Of a stretch of DNA of 64,000 nt, positions 45,438 through 58,200 are shown piece after piece. Positions within the stretch are counted from its first letter, which is position 1. Every line of letters starts with the position of its first letter. Both the position numbers and the translations under genes were made by a program. The notes under the pieces are model-generated. The model searched no databases. It had not been told where the DNA came from and saw only the letters and a program-made list of their open reading frames with translations. Source of the DNA: Pelobates cultripes (Eukaryota > Chordata > Amphibia > Anura > Pelobatidae); the NCBI GenBank assembly GCA_933207985.1, contig OW240913.1, positions 360,051,615 through 360,115,614 of the forward strand, read 5' to 3'.

Positions 45438-45882
45438 AGAATATGTAACTAAAAGAGTTAATGATTTACAAAAACAAAATTATACACAGGGGCATAAGGA
45501 TTTGTAACTACACAGGAAAAAAATACATTTTGCTCCCCCTCTTCTTCACGCTCCTTCACATTCTTCTCACTCTTGTGTTTTGTTTTTTAACTAAAAGGAA
45601 CACCTACTGTGTGTGTTTTTGAGAAAAATAAATGAATTATATATAAATATATGTATTAGATTTACTAAGTGACTGAGTATAACACTAATATAATTTGTGG
45701 ATTTAATAAAAGGTCAGCCACATTAATAATTCTCGCTGGTCAACACTGCGTGGCTTGGTACTTTGTGAGAACACAGAAATTGCACGTAGAACTGACCAAC
45801 ACCCACCACCTATGAAACAATCACAGTTGAATTACCCGTTATGCAAAGGTGCAATTTTAAGCGAAACTTTTTTTTGCATATA
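45438..45882. other. No gene seen
   Basis: Unassigned AT-rich DNA. Confidence 0.35.
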
Positions 45883-46198
45883 CAGTTGGAATCAAAATTA
45901 TCCAACCCCCACTGAAAATCAGGTTTGTTGTCAACATTTACAGACTTTCAGCTGTTTGCAACGAACAAATCAAACAAAAGCAATTAGAATAGCTCAACAC
46001 AACGAATGCTTCAAGTGGTTTCCCCAAATTCCATGGAAAATGCAATTTATAATGACTTCTCCAGTCTCCAAATTATTCAACCCCTTCATGGCGAGCATCT
46101 TTAGGACTTAGTAGATCAGCCTTTTGCAGTTATGACCTGCTGCAAACAAGGTGCATTGCCAGACACGGGTTTCTGAGGAATCTTAGTCCATTGTTCTT

Positions 46199-46890
46199 GC
46201 GTGACTATTGTAATCCGCTTCTCAGTGGTCTTACGTGCTCCCAACTTGCGCCGTTACAGTCCATAATGAATGCGGTGGCGAGGCTCATCTTCCTGTCCGC
46301 CCGCACCTCCCATGCCTCACCCTTCTGTCAGTCCCTACATTGGCTTCCTATAAAATATAGAGCTCAATTTAAAATTCTGGTTCTTGCTTTCAAATCTCTA
46401 CATAATGCTGCTCCCACCTATCTATTCTCCCTTATACACAAGTATGTCCCGTCTAGGCCCTTACGATCTGCTGAAGACTTACGTCTATATTCGGTCCGTA
46501 CTCCCACCTCTGATGCTCGCCTTCAAGACTTTTCCAGGGCTGCACAATTTCTGTGGAACTCGCTTCCCTCCTCCGTTAGATGCTCACCCAGTCTCCACTC
46601 CTTCAAAAATCGTTAAAAACCCACTTCTTCATAAAACGTATCAATTAAACTGTTAATAGCTCCTGACTGATTCCTCTCTTGCAACTGTCATTAGTCTAAT
46701 ACTATCCTTACCTTTTGTGTCACTTTACCCCACTCCCTCTAGCATGTAAGCTCACTGAGCAGGGCCCTCAACCCTCTGTTCCTGTGTGTCCAACTTGTCT
46801 GGTTACAACTACATGTCTGTTCGTCCACCCATTGTAAAGTTCTGCGGAATTTGATGGCGCTATATAAATAACATAATAATGATAATAATA
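46199..46890 (+). mobile_element. 5'-truncated L2/CR1-like LINE
   Basis: Begins inside the reverse transcriptase C-terminal region and ends with an L2-style 3' tail: TGGCGCTATATAAATAACAT followed by (AATAATGAT)-like repeats. The junction splits the Tc1 codons between LEAIAH and EQW, so the insertion site is precise to a few bases. Confidence 0.88.
46200..46648 (+). pseudogene. L2/CR1-like reverse transcriptase, C-terminal end
   Basis: Translation reads DYCNPLLSGL near the start, then LQSIMNAVARLIF, SLHWLPIKYRAQFKILVLAF, YVPSRPLRSAEDLRLYSV and FLWNSLPSSVR. This is the conserved post-polymerase segment of L2/CR1-clade LINE proteins. A one-base frameshift near 46611 separates it from the usual ending, RLKTHFFIKRIN plus a stop at 46648. 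The 5' part, with polymerase and endonuclease, is missing, so it is inactive. Confidence 0.85.
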
Positions 46891-47735
46891 ATGAGCAATA
46901 GCCTCCAGTTCAGTAATATTTTTGGGTTTGTTTGCTGCAACTGCTTTATTCAAATCCCACCATAGATTTTCTATGGAGTTCAAGTCAGGTGACTGTGATG
47001 GCCAGTATAGAATTTTCCAGGACTTCTTCTGCAACCAAGCCTTGGTTGAATTTGAGGTATGCTTGAGATCATTGTCTTGTTGGGAGGTCCAATGACATCC
47101 AAGATGCGCCTTACTGTGCTCACTGAAACTTTGGTGTCTATTGCCACCAAGTTTTGCTGCAGAAATCTGGTTGCAGCCATTGATAGTTTCCTTTTTATGC
47201 CCAGTCCAGGTAGTGAAACCACTGTTCCTTCAACTTTGAACTTGTGAATTTTGCTTCCAACGGTGTCTCTAGGAACATCCATTGCCTTCGTTATCTTTTT
47301 GTATCCTCTTCCTTGTTTGTGAAGGGCGATGATCTCTTCTCTTAACTTTATGGATTATTTTCTAACATGCAGTCATACTTAACATTCAACAAACCCCTAG
47401 CCAGTTCAGGTAACCCAAATGTTCCACCTGAAGCACACCTGGTGCAGCTAATGAAGCCCTTGATTAATTGGATCAGGTGTGCTTGAGACAACACCTGTTT
47501 TGCATATTTGTGCTGTTAAGAGGGGCTCTTTTCAGGGGTTTGAATAATTTTGAGACCGGACACGTCATTATAAATTGCATTTTCAGTTGAATTTGAGAAA
47601 GTCACTTGCAGCATTAGTTGTGTTGAGCAATTTAAATTGCTTTTGATTTGTTCATTGCAAATAGCTGAAAGTCTGTAAAATTTGTCAATAAACCTGATTT
47701 TCAATGTGGGTTGAATAATTTTGATTACAACTGTA

Positions 47736-49240
47736 ATTCGTGAAGAAAAATAATGGTAAAACAAAAGAAAATGTACTGCCCATTCCTCATGATAAAAATT
47801 CTACAATCTTTTAAATACTGACAAAATGGCATAGAAAAAATAAACATTAATGCATAGTGATTTATAATCATTCCATAAACATATTTTCTTGCCTTTTCTT
47901 CCGAGAAAGCATTGATAAAACGGAGCAATGTACCAAAGCCTAAGTGCTATTCAATTTCTTTCAAAGAAAATTCATAAAATCACAAGTTTCATAAATTAGC
48001 ACCTCTGGGGAATGGAGCTAAAAGCAGCATTTAGGGAAAAAAAGAAAATTAAACTGTCACAAACATTTTAAATAAAAAAGAAAGGTGAATAAAGGCTTAT
48101 GAACTTGCTGCCTCTTGCTAGGGTAAAAATCACTGGTCAGTGAATAACGAGATTTGCAGATTGCTTATCATTATTATTATTATTATTATAGCTATAGGAG
48201 CCATGACAACCAAAATGGCTGACCCATGGGAAATGCATTACAGTTTTGGGGAGTCGAGTCTGCCCATTACGTCACTTGTTCATATTTGTGTAACACTCTC
48301 TTATAGTTCACACGGTAACTCCCTGCATGTTTAGGGGTTGAATATTTAATCTGGACAATAGTGGGGTCATGTCGTAGATAAGCAGGGCCTACCTTATTTG
48401 TCAGTAACAGACACCTCTGTTTTTTCACTATTGTCAAGCCATATCTCCATAATGAACCCTGTGAGGGTCAAAACGTTGCCTGAAGTGATGTCACAGTAAA
48501 GGGACGCATTCAATTTTACATCAACTTGAAGCAGTTCTCTGCCTTTTTTTTCCATATTGTTGCAAAGAGGCTGATTTTGGCATTCAGCTTGTGGGATCTG
48601 GTTGATTGTTCGTACCCATCCTTCGCAGAGGCAGCTGGCGACTCGTGGTATTAGAGGCCACTGGTAGCCCAATGTGGCAGCTGTTGTAGTGGCTCACGCA
48701 GGTGCTGGAGTAAAGTAACTTTGCTCGTGGTAATACAGAGTCAGCTCATGTGACAAATGATTGGAATTTCTATTGTCACATATACGGCTGTTACCTACAC
48801 TACCTGTTTTTTGGTTGCGTACAAGAGCCGTGAGCAAAGGGTTAACTATATGTTTAATTTTTGTGAAGTGAGCAATTTATTTATCAAAAGCCAGTTCATG
48901 CTTTTCGAAACTGGCATTGCCGCCCAAAAATCTGAAAGTGAGCCTGAGTTTTCAGACGTATCATTTTTGTGAAGGTTTTTATTTTTTGCAGGGCACATCA
49001 CAGAACATTTGGTTTTTATTTTTTATTTTTAAAACATCAAAGGATGGGGTAAGAAAAGCTGAGGTAAAATGAACTGACCCAGAAAAATTATTTAAATCAG
49101 CCATAGTCCTAGCTGGGCTGTTTTTATCATTCAGAATGAATCAGTGGAAACCTAGAGTTAATAGGTATAAAAGTCACTTATAGCATAAATCAGTCAATCT
49201 CTTACAGATACACTAATTTAACATTGTCTCAGTGTGATTA
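47736..49240. other. No gene; ATT run at about 48168-48190
   Basis: AT-rich and unassigned, apart from a short (ATT)n microsatellite. Confidence 0.4.
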
Positions 49241-49968
49241 TTAAAGGACCAATAAAGGCACCTAGACCACGTCTTCTCAGTGGGTGCAGAGGTCCTGTAG
49301 TTTTAACTCTTCAAATTAAAAAATTGCCATTTGTAGAAAAGGTAACGTTTACCTTTAAGGGTTAAACACACGTCTAGTTGGTGTCATAGTGACAGGCACT
49401 CGTGGCATTTCCTATTGAGCAATCAAGTAAAACTTGGTCATGTGATGTAAACATCGTGAAATGCAGCTCATAGGACAGCACCGAATTCATTGCTTTCCTG
49501 TGAGAAGCATTTGTTTGAATGAGCATGCAGCACTCGCTGCGCATGCTCATCATGTCTATTCACTTATATAGTAGTAATGGATTGGACGAACTCCACGGGT
49601 GTGACAAATCCACGTTGTGTGAGGTGGAAAGACCATCAGCAACAGGCTGATGTCCCTTGGCGCTGGGTCGATGCTATGCCCCCTCCAATGTCCTGCAACA
49701 AGCAGGCTCTAAAGCGCATGTGCAACAAATGCAGTGCATTGATTCAATGCTTTCCTATGGGTAAAAATGTGACACTGTCCAGCGTCAGATAACGGACCAA
49801 AGGTCCGTTTCAATCCAGGAAGCCCTCTTGTGGCTGACTGGTAGACAGCCACTGGGGGCAGCTTTAGAGCAGCAATGTAAACAGTTTCTCTGGAAGTGCA
49901 AAAGGGACACTGTACCCAGACCACTTCAATGAGCTGAAGTAGTCTGGATGTCTTTAGTGTCCCTTTAA
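49241..49968. mobile_element. TTAA MITE, unusually long (728 bp)
   Basis: TTAA at 49241-49244 and 49965-49968. Ends are AAGGACCAATAAAGGCACC and TGTCTTTAGTGTCCCTTTAA. Internal family marks near the right end are TTGATTCAATGCTTTCCTAT, GACAGCCACTGGGGGC, TTTCTCTGG and ACCACTTCAATGAGCTGAAG. It is longer than its relatives. A GCATGCAGCACTCGCTGCGCATGC hairpin region and a second AAAGCATT area near 49485-49550 suggest two fused or nested copies. Confidence 0.7.
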
Positions 49969-52379
49969 TTCATTATTTAGATAATGTTTTAAAAATATGC
50001 TAAAGCAAAATTAGCAAAGCAATGGCAAACAGCAATGTCTCTTCTTTACTGGCTCTCATCCTTTTTTCTGCTAAATATGAAGGAAATAACATGAAACGCT
50101 CTCTTACATAATTATATGGCAGTAGCACTGAGCATGTGCAGGTGACATCACAAGAATACACACACAATGCCTACATGTGGACAGTCCATTTTGTTGCTTT
50201 CCTATGGAATTCATTTTGGCAAACGCAGTAATGGTGCAACAATTGGCTCTCCCAATACTACTGCAAATGATAATAACTGGGAATTTCTAGGAAAAAGATG
50301 GAGCTAAATTGTAATAATCTGGAGATATATCTTTTTTTAATTTATTCAAAACTGTACAACTTACAACATGCATAGCAAGCCAGGTAAGTTCCCTTTATAT
50401 TAGCTTTAATTTGCATTCAGGTTGCCTACGAGCCTGGAGTCTCCCTTTAATAAGAGGAAACGTGCAAAAAGAAAGCGTATATTTTACAATGTACACATGG
50501 CTCCCTAGCCGTTCATTGAAATCACCCACAGCAAGTCTTGGGGTAAATCTCCTGTGAAGGCAATTCTCCGACCTGAGAACACATCACTGCACAGGCATCT
50601 GTATCCCTGGATAGCAGACAGTTACACAGCTGGCTCGGAAGCAAGTTATTTTCCAAGGGGAATATTACTGACGTATGCACAGTTTGTTCCAATACTTGCA
50701 TGGCTTCCATTCCGGGGAGGGACATCACGTGCCCGATTTGCAGCTCCAACATTGCACACTGGAGCATACACTCGAAGGGCCTAGCAAGGCGTGCGTTAAT
50801 TACCCACCATCAGCGACAAATACGTGAACGCATTGAATAAAATAGAGTTTTAATTATGGAGCTTTGAAATACAGTTTCCTTCCCCGGAGCTTAGAATTGA
50901 GTTTGTAAAGGATTTTACAACTTCACATAAAGGAGATTTAATTCACCGACGTGCCTCGATGTGGGAAATACATTGTACAATAATAATAATAATAATTAGT
51001 ATAATTATTTAAATGTCATATTACACTAATGGAAATAGTGACAGCATATTTAATGCATTACACATAGATGCTTCCTCTGGGCACTGTAGGGTTAAACATA
51101 TTTGTTTGGTACACTCTTGCTGTGTCAGGACAGCTTGGCATACAATGTACATTTAAAAAAACCAAACTATTAATTTTATAAAATAAACGGAAGATAGATT
51201 TAATGAAAGTGCCGCTCTCAGAAAAGTGGATGAAAGTTGTGAATGTTGAGCAGTTACCATGGGAACCAGTAGAAATGTTCCTGTTGAGTGTTCCACGGTT
51301 AGAACTTCGCACATTTTTCTTTTACACATATTTTTTCTGCCTAGAAATTAATTGTGTACCATCTAGAAAAAAGAAATCATTCGGCATTAATTTGCAATTT
51401 CCCAAACAGCAAATGCTGCCAATTCAGAGGGATATATTCACTAAGCTGCAAACTGAAGTGCGTGAACTGAAAACTGACTTTAGCTACCCTTCCTACATTT
51501 AGCAATTCAGTACAATTTCTTGCTTAGTGAATAGGGAGGAGAACAACAAACAAATCTGCTGAAGCAAAAAGTTTCTGCATCCCTCGGTGAACCCTAACTG
51601 AAAGTCCTATCAATAAACAGCAAAAAACAGCAAGAGACAAAAAAAGTCATAAAATGCATTTATACCTGAAATAAATTCACTGTAAAGACAAACTGTCAGT
51701 TTTTTTCATGGTACAGGATTCATCATGTTTCTTTTAAAGCCAGTAAACGAATGTCTCAGCGGATCTATAAAAGACACATTCTGAACCATTCTGAAACCCG
51801 AATGTACCGGAGTGACCTGATACACAATCTTTGCTTTTTTTCTGAGTGTGTTTCAGCGATGAACCTCAAGTAATTCACTCTAAAGCAAAAAAGCACAAAT
51901 AGATGATGCATGAAGGTACACAGACAGCAAAGTGTGAGGATATTTGTAACAGATTTATTGAAGAACAAAAGACAGTCAGAATCTGTAAATCCTGATTGAA
52001 TAAGCTTCAACAGCTCCTTGACTCTGACAGTAGATGCTTATAGGTTTAAGAAAGAATTATGTTCCCAACATTTGTTTGGCTGTATTATGGATTTTAACAA
52101 TCACTGTAAGACAGGCTGTCCAAGCCTGTAATTTGCCCCATACTTTGTACCCATTAAATTGCATGTTCTGTCTTTGCCCCCAAAAACTATCTGGAGCTCC
52201 GGGTATTTGATTTTGGGCTGTGTACCCCTCTCCAAACACTGGCGCCCAATTTGAAGTGTCTTAAATAGACGGTAAATTGCAGGAGAGACACTATGACCGG
52301 ATGAAGGTGCAACTACTATGTCTGAGATGTTTATCTACGATTTGGAGTCACCGATATTGTGGTCCTTTAACCTTAACAA
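49969..52379. other. No gene; possible MITE remnant at about 50130-50450
   Basis: GGAGTCTCCCTTTAA near 50450 and GAGCATGTGCAGGTGACATCA near 50130 suggest an eroded TTAA MITE. A short (AATA)n patch lies at 50980-50996. No gene was recognised in the remainder. Confidence 0.4.
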
Positions 52380-52686
52380 AATATAACGATATGGTTCAAA
52401 TGAATCTCTGTATTATGCTAGAGATGGAGGTATTTATATAGATATGAAAAACATGAAAAAGGTTTTTCTGGATGTTTGCTATTTTTGCTGTTTTTTTGTG
52501 TTTTTTTTTTGTTTGTTATTTTAAATTCTTTATTTATTGGCCATTCCAAATGTGTGCGTATATTGTACTTTTATATTGTGCCCTATTGTAACAATCTGGT
52601 GTTTGTGGACCCAGGACATACTTGAAAACGAGGGAAATCTCAATGTATCCTTCTTGGTAAATTATTTTATAAATAAATAAATAACA
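52380..52686 (+). mobile_element. LINE-like 3' end
   Basis: T-rich 3' sequence leads into GAAAACGAGGGAAATCTCAA, then a TGTATCC..CTTGGTAAATTATTTTATAAA segment and a (TAAA)n tail at about 52668-52685. A related 3' end occurs at 23430-23545. From memory this resembles L1/Tx1-type frog LINE tails. There is no ORF here. Confidence 0.45.
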
Positions 52687-53039
52687 CAATATCACAAATT
52701 ACTTGAGTTACTATTGTAAAAGGGTTTTTAGAATTTAGAATACACATAGTAAGAAGGAAATATGGAGATATAAAAATAAATTCAGATCAGAGCAGAAGTA
52801 GAATATCCCCAACATAATTAATAGGAGCCAATGGAAAAGACATCAGCGAGCAGGGCACATTATAGCAGCATAGCATGGTGGTCCCCGAGCAAGTGAAAGT
52901 CGGCTTCTAAAAAAAAAAAGCTAAAACCAAACCTAAAACTAATGAAAATGGGTATCCACAGGGACTATAACGAGAAACAAAAAAGAGAGTGAGTCCCCCA
53001 GAGTGCTGGTGAGTACTAAGCAAAGTAGTGAACGAAAAA
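52687..53039. other. No gene seen
   Basis: Unassigned DNA with a short poly-A tract at 52909-52918. Confidence 0.35.
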
Positions 53040-54162
53040 GTACCACAGTTCCACCTGGAGCTCGTGAAGCCATCACCTAAGAAGACAGATCTGGTCATTT
53101 AATAAAATCATGTGCAGGTTGCAAGTGCTCTGAGGGTGAACAGGACCCCAAGGACACCTCTGTGGTTTGCTGAAGGTCCATGGATTTAAAGAAGGCCTTA
53201 AGATAATCTGGAGAAATAAACTGCTGATTATGGTATGTGGCTGTGAGTCCGCGTCCAAGTTCCCATTGGTGGGGATACCCCTGTCGTGTAAGAAAACTGT
53301 AATGATAGAATACTTCCTACTCCGTTGTAGTAATAATAGGGTATGTCTCTATAAATTAAGAGCTTCAGTCTGTCAAAGCGGATATGTGGAGTTGCTCTAG
53401 CCACAGCCAGTTGTTTCCTCGTGTCAGCCATTGATGACATTTGAACTATCACATCCCTAGAAGAGTTAATCAAAGTCATAAGAGCTCTATGTATACGGTA
53501 AGCTCTGTCGGACATCATCACACTCTCAGGCAAACCAGAGCAAAGAGAGGCCAACATTTTGTTACCACATGCCAATAGCTCATTGAGCCCTATGGCCCTA
53601 TGGTTTCCTCCAATGCCTCGAATCTGCACATTGCAGAGTCCAAACTTTACACAGCTGCCACTGATCCAGGTGAGCCACATGTAGTTGTGCCGCTGCAGAC
53701 ACTTTGTCCAAAGTAGACAACCTGTGAGATAAATCATCCACTTCTTGCCATATGCCCCAAGCTCTATATGAAACAAAGCCTTAAAGTCTCTGAAGAGAGA
53801 GCTACATTATTATGCCTCCAGCACAGTGAAAAGCCTTGTCGCGTCCCTGGTCCACAGAGTCAAACTTGGAGCCTTAATTTGACGGCCCAGAGTTTAAAGG
53901 CCCAGCTGGTACCATCTTGAGTTGATTAGCGTTAGAACATCGTATGACGATGGCATCAGGGTCTGGGTGCTTGGTAGGAATTGGTGCCTTTTTCTTGTGA
54001 TTCTGTACCATAATACTCTTGGGTGTGGTGGGTAGCTTGCAAAATAGTAAATTTGGCATCCAGTTGAGTAAATATAGAGAAAAGGGTCATCTGCAACCTG
54101 CGTCCGGCCACCAGCTCAGTTAGCTCCACACACCTAGTTTTTTTAATAACATTTGGGTCCAT
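53040..54162 (-). pseudogene. L1/Tx1-like LINE ORF1 remnant
   Basis: Minus-strand reading starts MDPNVIKKTRCVELTELV at 54162. It is followed by a likely coiled coil (EVDDLSHRLSTLDKVSAAAQ). Then comes an RNA-recognition-like block, NVQIRGIGGN..AYRIHRALMTLINSSRD and VIVQMSSMADTRKQ, matching the NIRIRGIPE..AHR..RDVIVR pattern of L1-type ORF1 proteins. A C-terminal part with ISSLFLQIILRPSL follows. ORF1 proteins bind LINE RNA. Many stops and frame changes are present, so it is dead. No ORF2 lies next to it. The clade (L1 or Tx1) is uncertain. Confidence 0.55.
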
Positions 54163-55149
54163 GGTCAGTTGGATCAGCAGGACTACAGAACAGACAACAT
54201 TTACAGGCAGCAATGAAGACTGATGGTAGTTACATTAAATATGAGTTGGAGAATCATTGGGTCCTCAGCACCAAAGAAGGTCAATCAGAACAGTTGAGCA
54301 ATGTGAATTCTGCTGGATATTTTATTACATTTAGACCAAGATATGTAATATGGTTTCAGCACTCCTTTGTAAAGAATCCACTTTATATTGATGAAACCGT
54401 CCAGCCTTGATAATATTGATTCTGTATACATTCTGTTGGAGCAGTTTTTGAATTGTTGGTTTGTAAGCAACTATGTTCATACAATACTCTTCCTGTGAAG
54501 TTAGGCTTTAAGAGTTTTCCTGCCTGGGTTTTGTTTAAGGATAGACGGACAGATAGGCAGGTGGACAGACAGATGTCATGCGAGCAGACAGATTAGGCTC
54601 ACTGACAGACAGATAAATTAAACGCAAAACGTCAATATATGACACAAGATCCATTGAAGAAGAAAAATCAGCCCTCTGATGATCACTCTTCCTTGAACCT
54701 TTTGAAAACATTTTCTCTCCAAGCTTAGGAGACCGTTGAGCGGAGTCATTGTCACAGCACTCTCCAGGGCACAAGATATTTTAGGATTTCCAATAAACAT
54801 CTCCCAGCTGGAAGAAAGGTCTTCTAAAAGGTCATCCAGCTGGAAAATGACATTAAGCATTTAGACTTTTAAAAAACACAGTTATTGACCTGTACAACAT
54901 AATATTCTATTAGTGCTGATAGTATGTAGCTCTGTACATTTTTTTATAATGTTTTATATTTTATAATATACTCTTTTTTTTTGTTATGTTTTCTACACAC
55001 CATGATACTTTAAAAAACTAACTAAAATAAATGAGAAGATCCACCTCTGTAGTGGTTATGGTGCTAAGGTTGTTCCTTTTAACCTCTTTGCTACTAAAGT
55101 GCTTTTTGTTTACAAAAGTGTAACATTTTTTAAAATCATGGGATGCATA
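54163..55149. other. No gene; GACAGA-rich patch
   Basis: About 54540-54620 is GACAGACAGAT-rich microsatellite-like DNA. The rest is unassigned and AT-rich. Confidence 0.4.
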
Positions 55150-56638
55150 CATCGATCAGCCACAACATTAAAACCACCGACAGGGGAAGTGAATAACATT
55201 GATTATATTTTTACAATGACACCTGTCAAGGTGTGGGATATATTAGGCATAATGTGAACTGTCAGTTCTTGAATTGTATTTGTTGGAAGCAGTAAAAACG
55301 GGAAAGCAAAAAGATCTGAGTGACTTTGACAAGGACCAAAGTCACTCAGTGAGGACTAGACAACTGGGTCAAAGCATCTCCAAAACAACAAGCCTTGTGG
55401 GGTGTTCTCGGTATGCACTGGTTAGTACCTACCCAAAGTGGTGCAAAGAAGGACAAGCGGTGTACTAATGTCAGGGTCATGGGCACCCAAGGCTCAATGA
55501 TGCACGTGGGGTCCGAAGGCTATCCTGTCTGGCTGGATAACATAGAAGAACTACTTTAGCTCAAATTGGAAACCTTGGGTCCTGGCATTCATGTGGATAT
55601 TACTTTGACATGAACCACCTACCTAGAGATTGTTGCAGACCACAAACACCTCTTCATGTCAGGGATGTTCCCTGATGGCAGTGGTCTCTTTCAGCAGGAT
55701 AATGCACCCTGCCACACTGAAAAATGTGTTTAGAAATATCTTGAGAAACATGAGTTTAAAGTTTTGCCTTGGCCTCCAAATTCCCCAGATCTCAATCCAA
55801 ATAAGCATTTGTGGGATGTGATGGAACAACAAAGCTGCTGTTAATGTCTTGGTGGCAGATACTGTGACGGGACACCGCCTCTAAGTGCCATGCCCACTGA
55901 GTATTCAGATGTTTGGTTTTGTATTTTGTGTCCGTAATGTGTATTGTGTATTGATTTTCCCTTGTTGCAAATATGTTTCCCCTTGTATTTTTATACTGTA
56001 TAATGCATTTTACTTTTTAGCCACGCGGGGGCGCTCAGGCGCATGAGCCCCGTGCACCGTACCACCCCGATACTCCATTTAGAATGTGTAGTTAGAATGT
56101 TCACCCCTCGCTAACGTGCATCCCCTGGGTTGCCGCATTCGTATCCCGAACCAGCCTGCGCACTCTGTCTTCAGTCCCTGTGTTGAGGACCGTCCTACCC
56201 GCTCTCAAGGGAGCTGTAGTCACTAGTCCCTTTCCCCTACCTGGGAGCTACGATTAGGCAGCGAAACCCCTCTACTCCCCGAGCACCGATTGGTGCCGCC
56301 GAGTTTCACGCCCTTTCTTCGGATTGAGCGGCGAAACACCTTCCTCCCCAGAACTCTGATTGGTGCAATTTGGTTTGCGCACTTTCAGCTGATTGGTTGT
56401 TGCTTGGTTTGGGCGCGAACTAAACCAAGCAACGACATGGAAGTAATTTCGGGGATGTACAGAGCCTCGAGCCCCAGACTTTCAATGCTGATATCTCGGG
56501 CACTGTGCATCCGATCGCCCCACTTTTTGCAGGCATCCCAGATGAGACCCGGGGCTATCTAGCGATGTAGGTTTCAACCCTGTAACTTTCCCTTCCAGGG
56601 GTGCCGAGCCCCAAAGTGTAACCCCCTTGAATGTAATA

Positions 56639-58200
56639 CAGGGAGTGCAGAATTATTAGGCAAATGAGTATTTTGACCACATCATCCTCTTTATGCATGT
56701 TGTCTTACTCCAAGCTGTATAGGCTCGAAAGCCTACTACCAATTAAGCATATTAGGTGATGTGCATCTCTGTAATGAGAAGGGGTGTGGTCTAATGACAT
56801 CAACACCCTATATCAGGTGTGCATAATTATTAGGCAACTTCCTTTCCTTTGGCAAAATGGGTCAAAAGAAGGACTTGACAGGCTCAGAAAAGTCAAAAAT
56901 AGTGAGATATCTTGCAGAGGGATGCAGCACTCTTAAAATTGCAAAGCTTCTGAAGCGTGATCATCGAACAATCAAGCGTTTCATTCAAAATAGTCAACAG
57001 GGTCGCAAGAAGCGTGTGGAAAAACCAAGGCGCAAAATAACTGCCCATGAACTGAGAAAAGTCAAGCGTGCAGCTGCCACGATGCCACTTGCCACCAGTT
57101 TGGCCATATTTCAGAGCTGCAACATCACTGGAGTGCCCAAAGCACAAGGTGTGCAATACTCAGAGACATGGCCAAGGTAAGAAAGGCTGAAAGACGACCA
57201 CCACTGAACAAGACACACAAGCTGAAACGTCAAGACTGGGCCAAGAAATATCTCAAGACTGATTTTTCTAAGGTTTTATGGACTGATGAAATGAGAGTGA
57301 GTCTTGATGGGCCAGATGGATGGGCCCATGGCTGGATTGGTAAAGGGCAGAGAGCTCCAGTCCGACTCAGGCGCCAGCAAGGTGGAGGTGGAGTACTGGT
57401 TTGGGCTGGTATCATCAAAGATGAGCTTGTGGGGCCTTTTCGGGTTGAGGATGGAGTCAAGCTCAACTCCCAGTCCTACTGCCAGTTCCTGGAAGACACC
57501 TTCTTCAAGCAGTGGTACAGGAAGAAGTCTGCATCCTTCAAGAAAAACATGATTTTCATGCAGGACAATGCTCCATCACACGCGTCCAAGTACTCCACAG
57601 CGTGGCTGGCAAGAAAGGGTATAAAAGAAGAAAATCTAATGACATGGCCTCCTTGTTCACCTGATCTGAACCCCATTGAGAACCTGTGGTCCATCATCAA
57701 ATGTGAGATTTACAAGGAGGGAAAACAGTACACCTCTCTGAACAGTGTCAGGGAGGCTGTGGTTGCTGCTGCACGCAATGTTGATGGTGAACAGATCAAA
57801 ACACTGACAGAATCCATGGATGGCAGGCTTTTGAGTGTCCTTGCAAAGAAAGGTGACTATATTGGTCACTGATTTGTTTTTGTTTTGTTTTTGAATGTCA
57901 GAAATGTATATTTGTGAATGTTGAGATGTTATATTGGTTTCACTGGTAATAATAAATAATTGAAATGGGTATATATTTGTTTTTTGTTAAGTTGCCTAAT
58001 AATTATGCACAGTAATAGTCACCTGCACACACAGATATCCCCCTAACATAGCTATAACTAAAAACAAACTAAAAACTACTTCCAAAAATATTCAGCTTTG
58101 ATATTAATGAGTTTTTTGGGTTCATTGAGAACATGGTTGTTGTTCAATAATAAAATTAATCCTCAAAAATACAACTTGCCTAATAATTCTGCACTCCCTG
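56639..58200 (+). mobile_element. DD37E Tc1/mariner transposon (TRT-like), copy 2
   Basis: 1562 bp, flanked by TA (56637-56638 and 58201-58202). It has the same 25-bp ends, inner repeats and 3' flank as 8631-10193. By eye I found six substitutions and a one-base deletion between the copies, roughly 99.5% identity. It inserted into the solo LTR and is the youngest layer of this nest. Confidence 0.95.
56857..57872 (+). pseudogene. DD37E transposase with a 1-bp deletion
   Basis: Identical in layout to the intact 338-residue gene, but one A is missing in the run after GTGCCC near 57140. The frame is lost after NITGVPKAQG and ends at 57180. The original frame resumes from MAKVRKAER (57168) to the stop at 57872 with the D144, D237 and E275 equivalents intact. 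Relative to copy 1 I also see R158H, W299R and G334D. The truncated N-terminal product would keep most of the DNA-binding domain. Confidence 0.93.

Larger units (their letters stand above)
46114..47368 (-). pseudogene. Tc1 DD34E transposase remnant
   Basis: Minus-strand fragments in order: an HTH part (LREEIIALHKQGRGYKKITK, then AMDVPRDTVGSKIHKF and KVEGTVVSLPG) and a second DNA-binding part ending STVRRILDV. A deletion then removes the first catalytic Asp region. The sequence resumes with SQQDNDLKHTSNSTKAWLQ and WPSQSPDLNSIENLWWDL. Spacing from the second Asp to the Glu is 34 residues, the classical Tc1 value. Coding continues to LEAIAH, is interrupted by the LINE at 46890-46199, and resumes as EQWTKIPQKPVSGNAPCLQQ to a stop at about 46114. 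Several frame changes are needed, so the gene is dead. Confidence 0.85.
45883..47733 (-). mobile_element. Tc1 DD34E element, deleted and split by a LINE
   Basis: Flanked by TA (45881-45882, 47734-47735). Ends are CAGTTGGAATCAAAATTAT and ATAATTTTGATTACAACTG. The inverted repeats extend about 200 bp and contain an inner copy (CCAAATTATTCAACCCCTT near 46066; TTTGAATAATTTTGAGACC near 47538), an IR/DR layout. The minus-strand transposase gene lacks its middle, and an L2-type LINE (46199-46890) sits in its C-terminal part. Confidence 0.9.
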
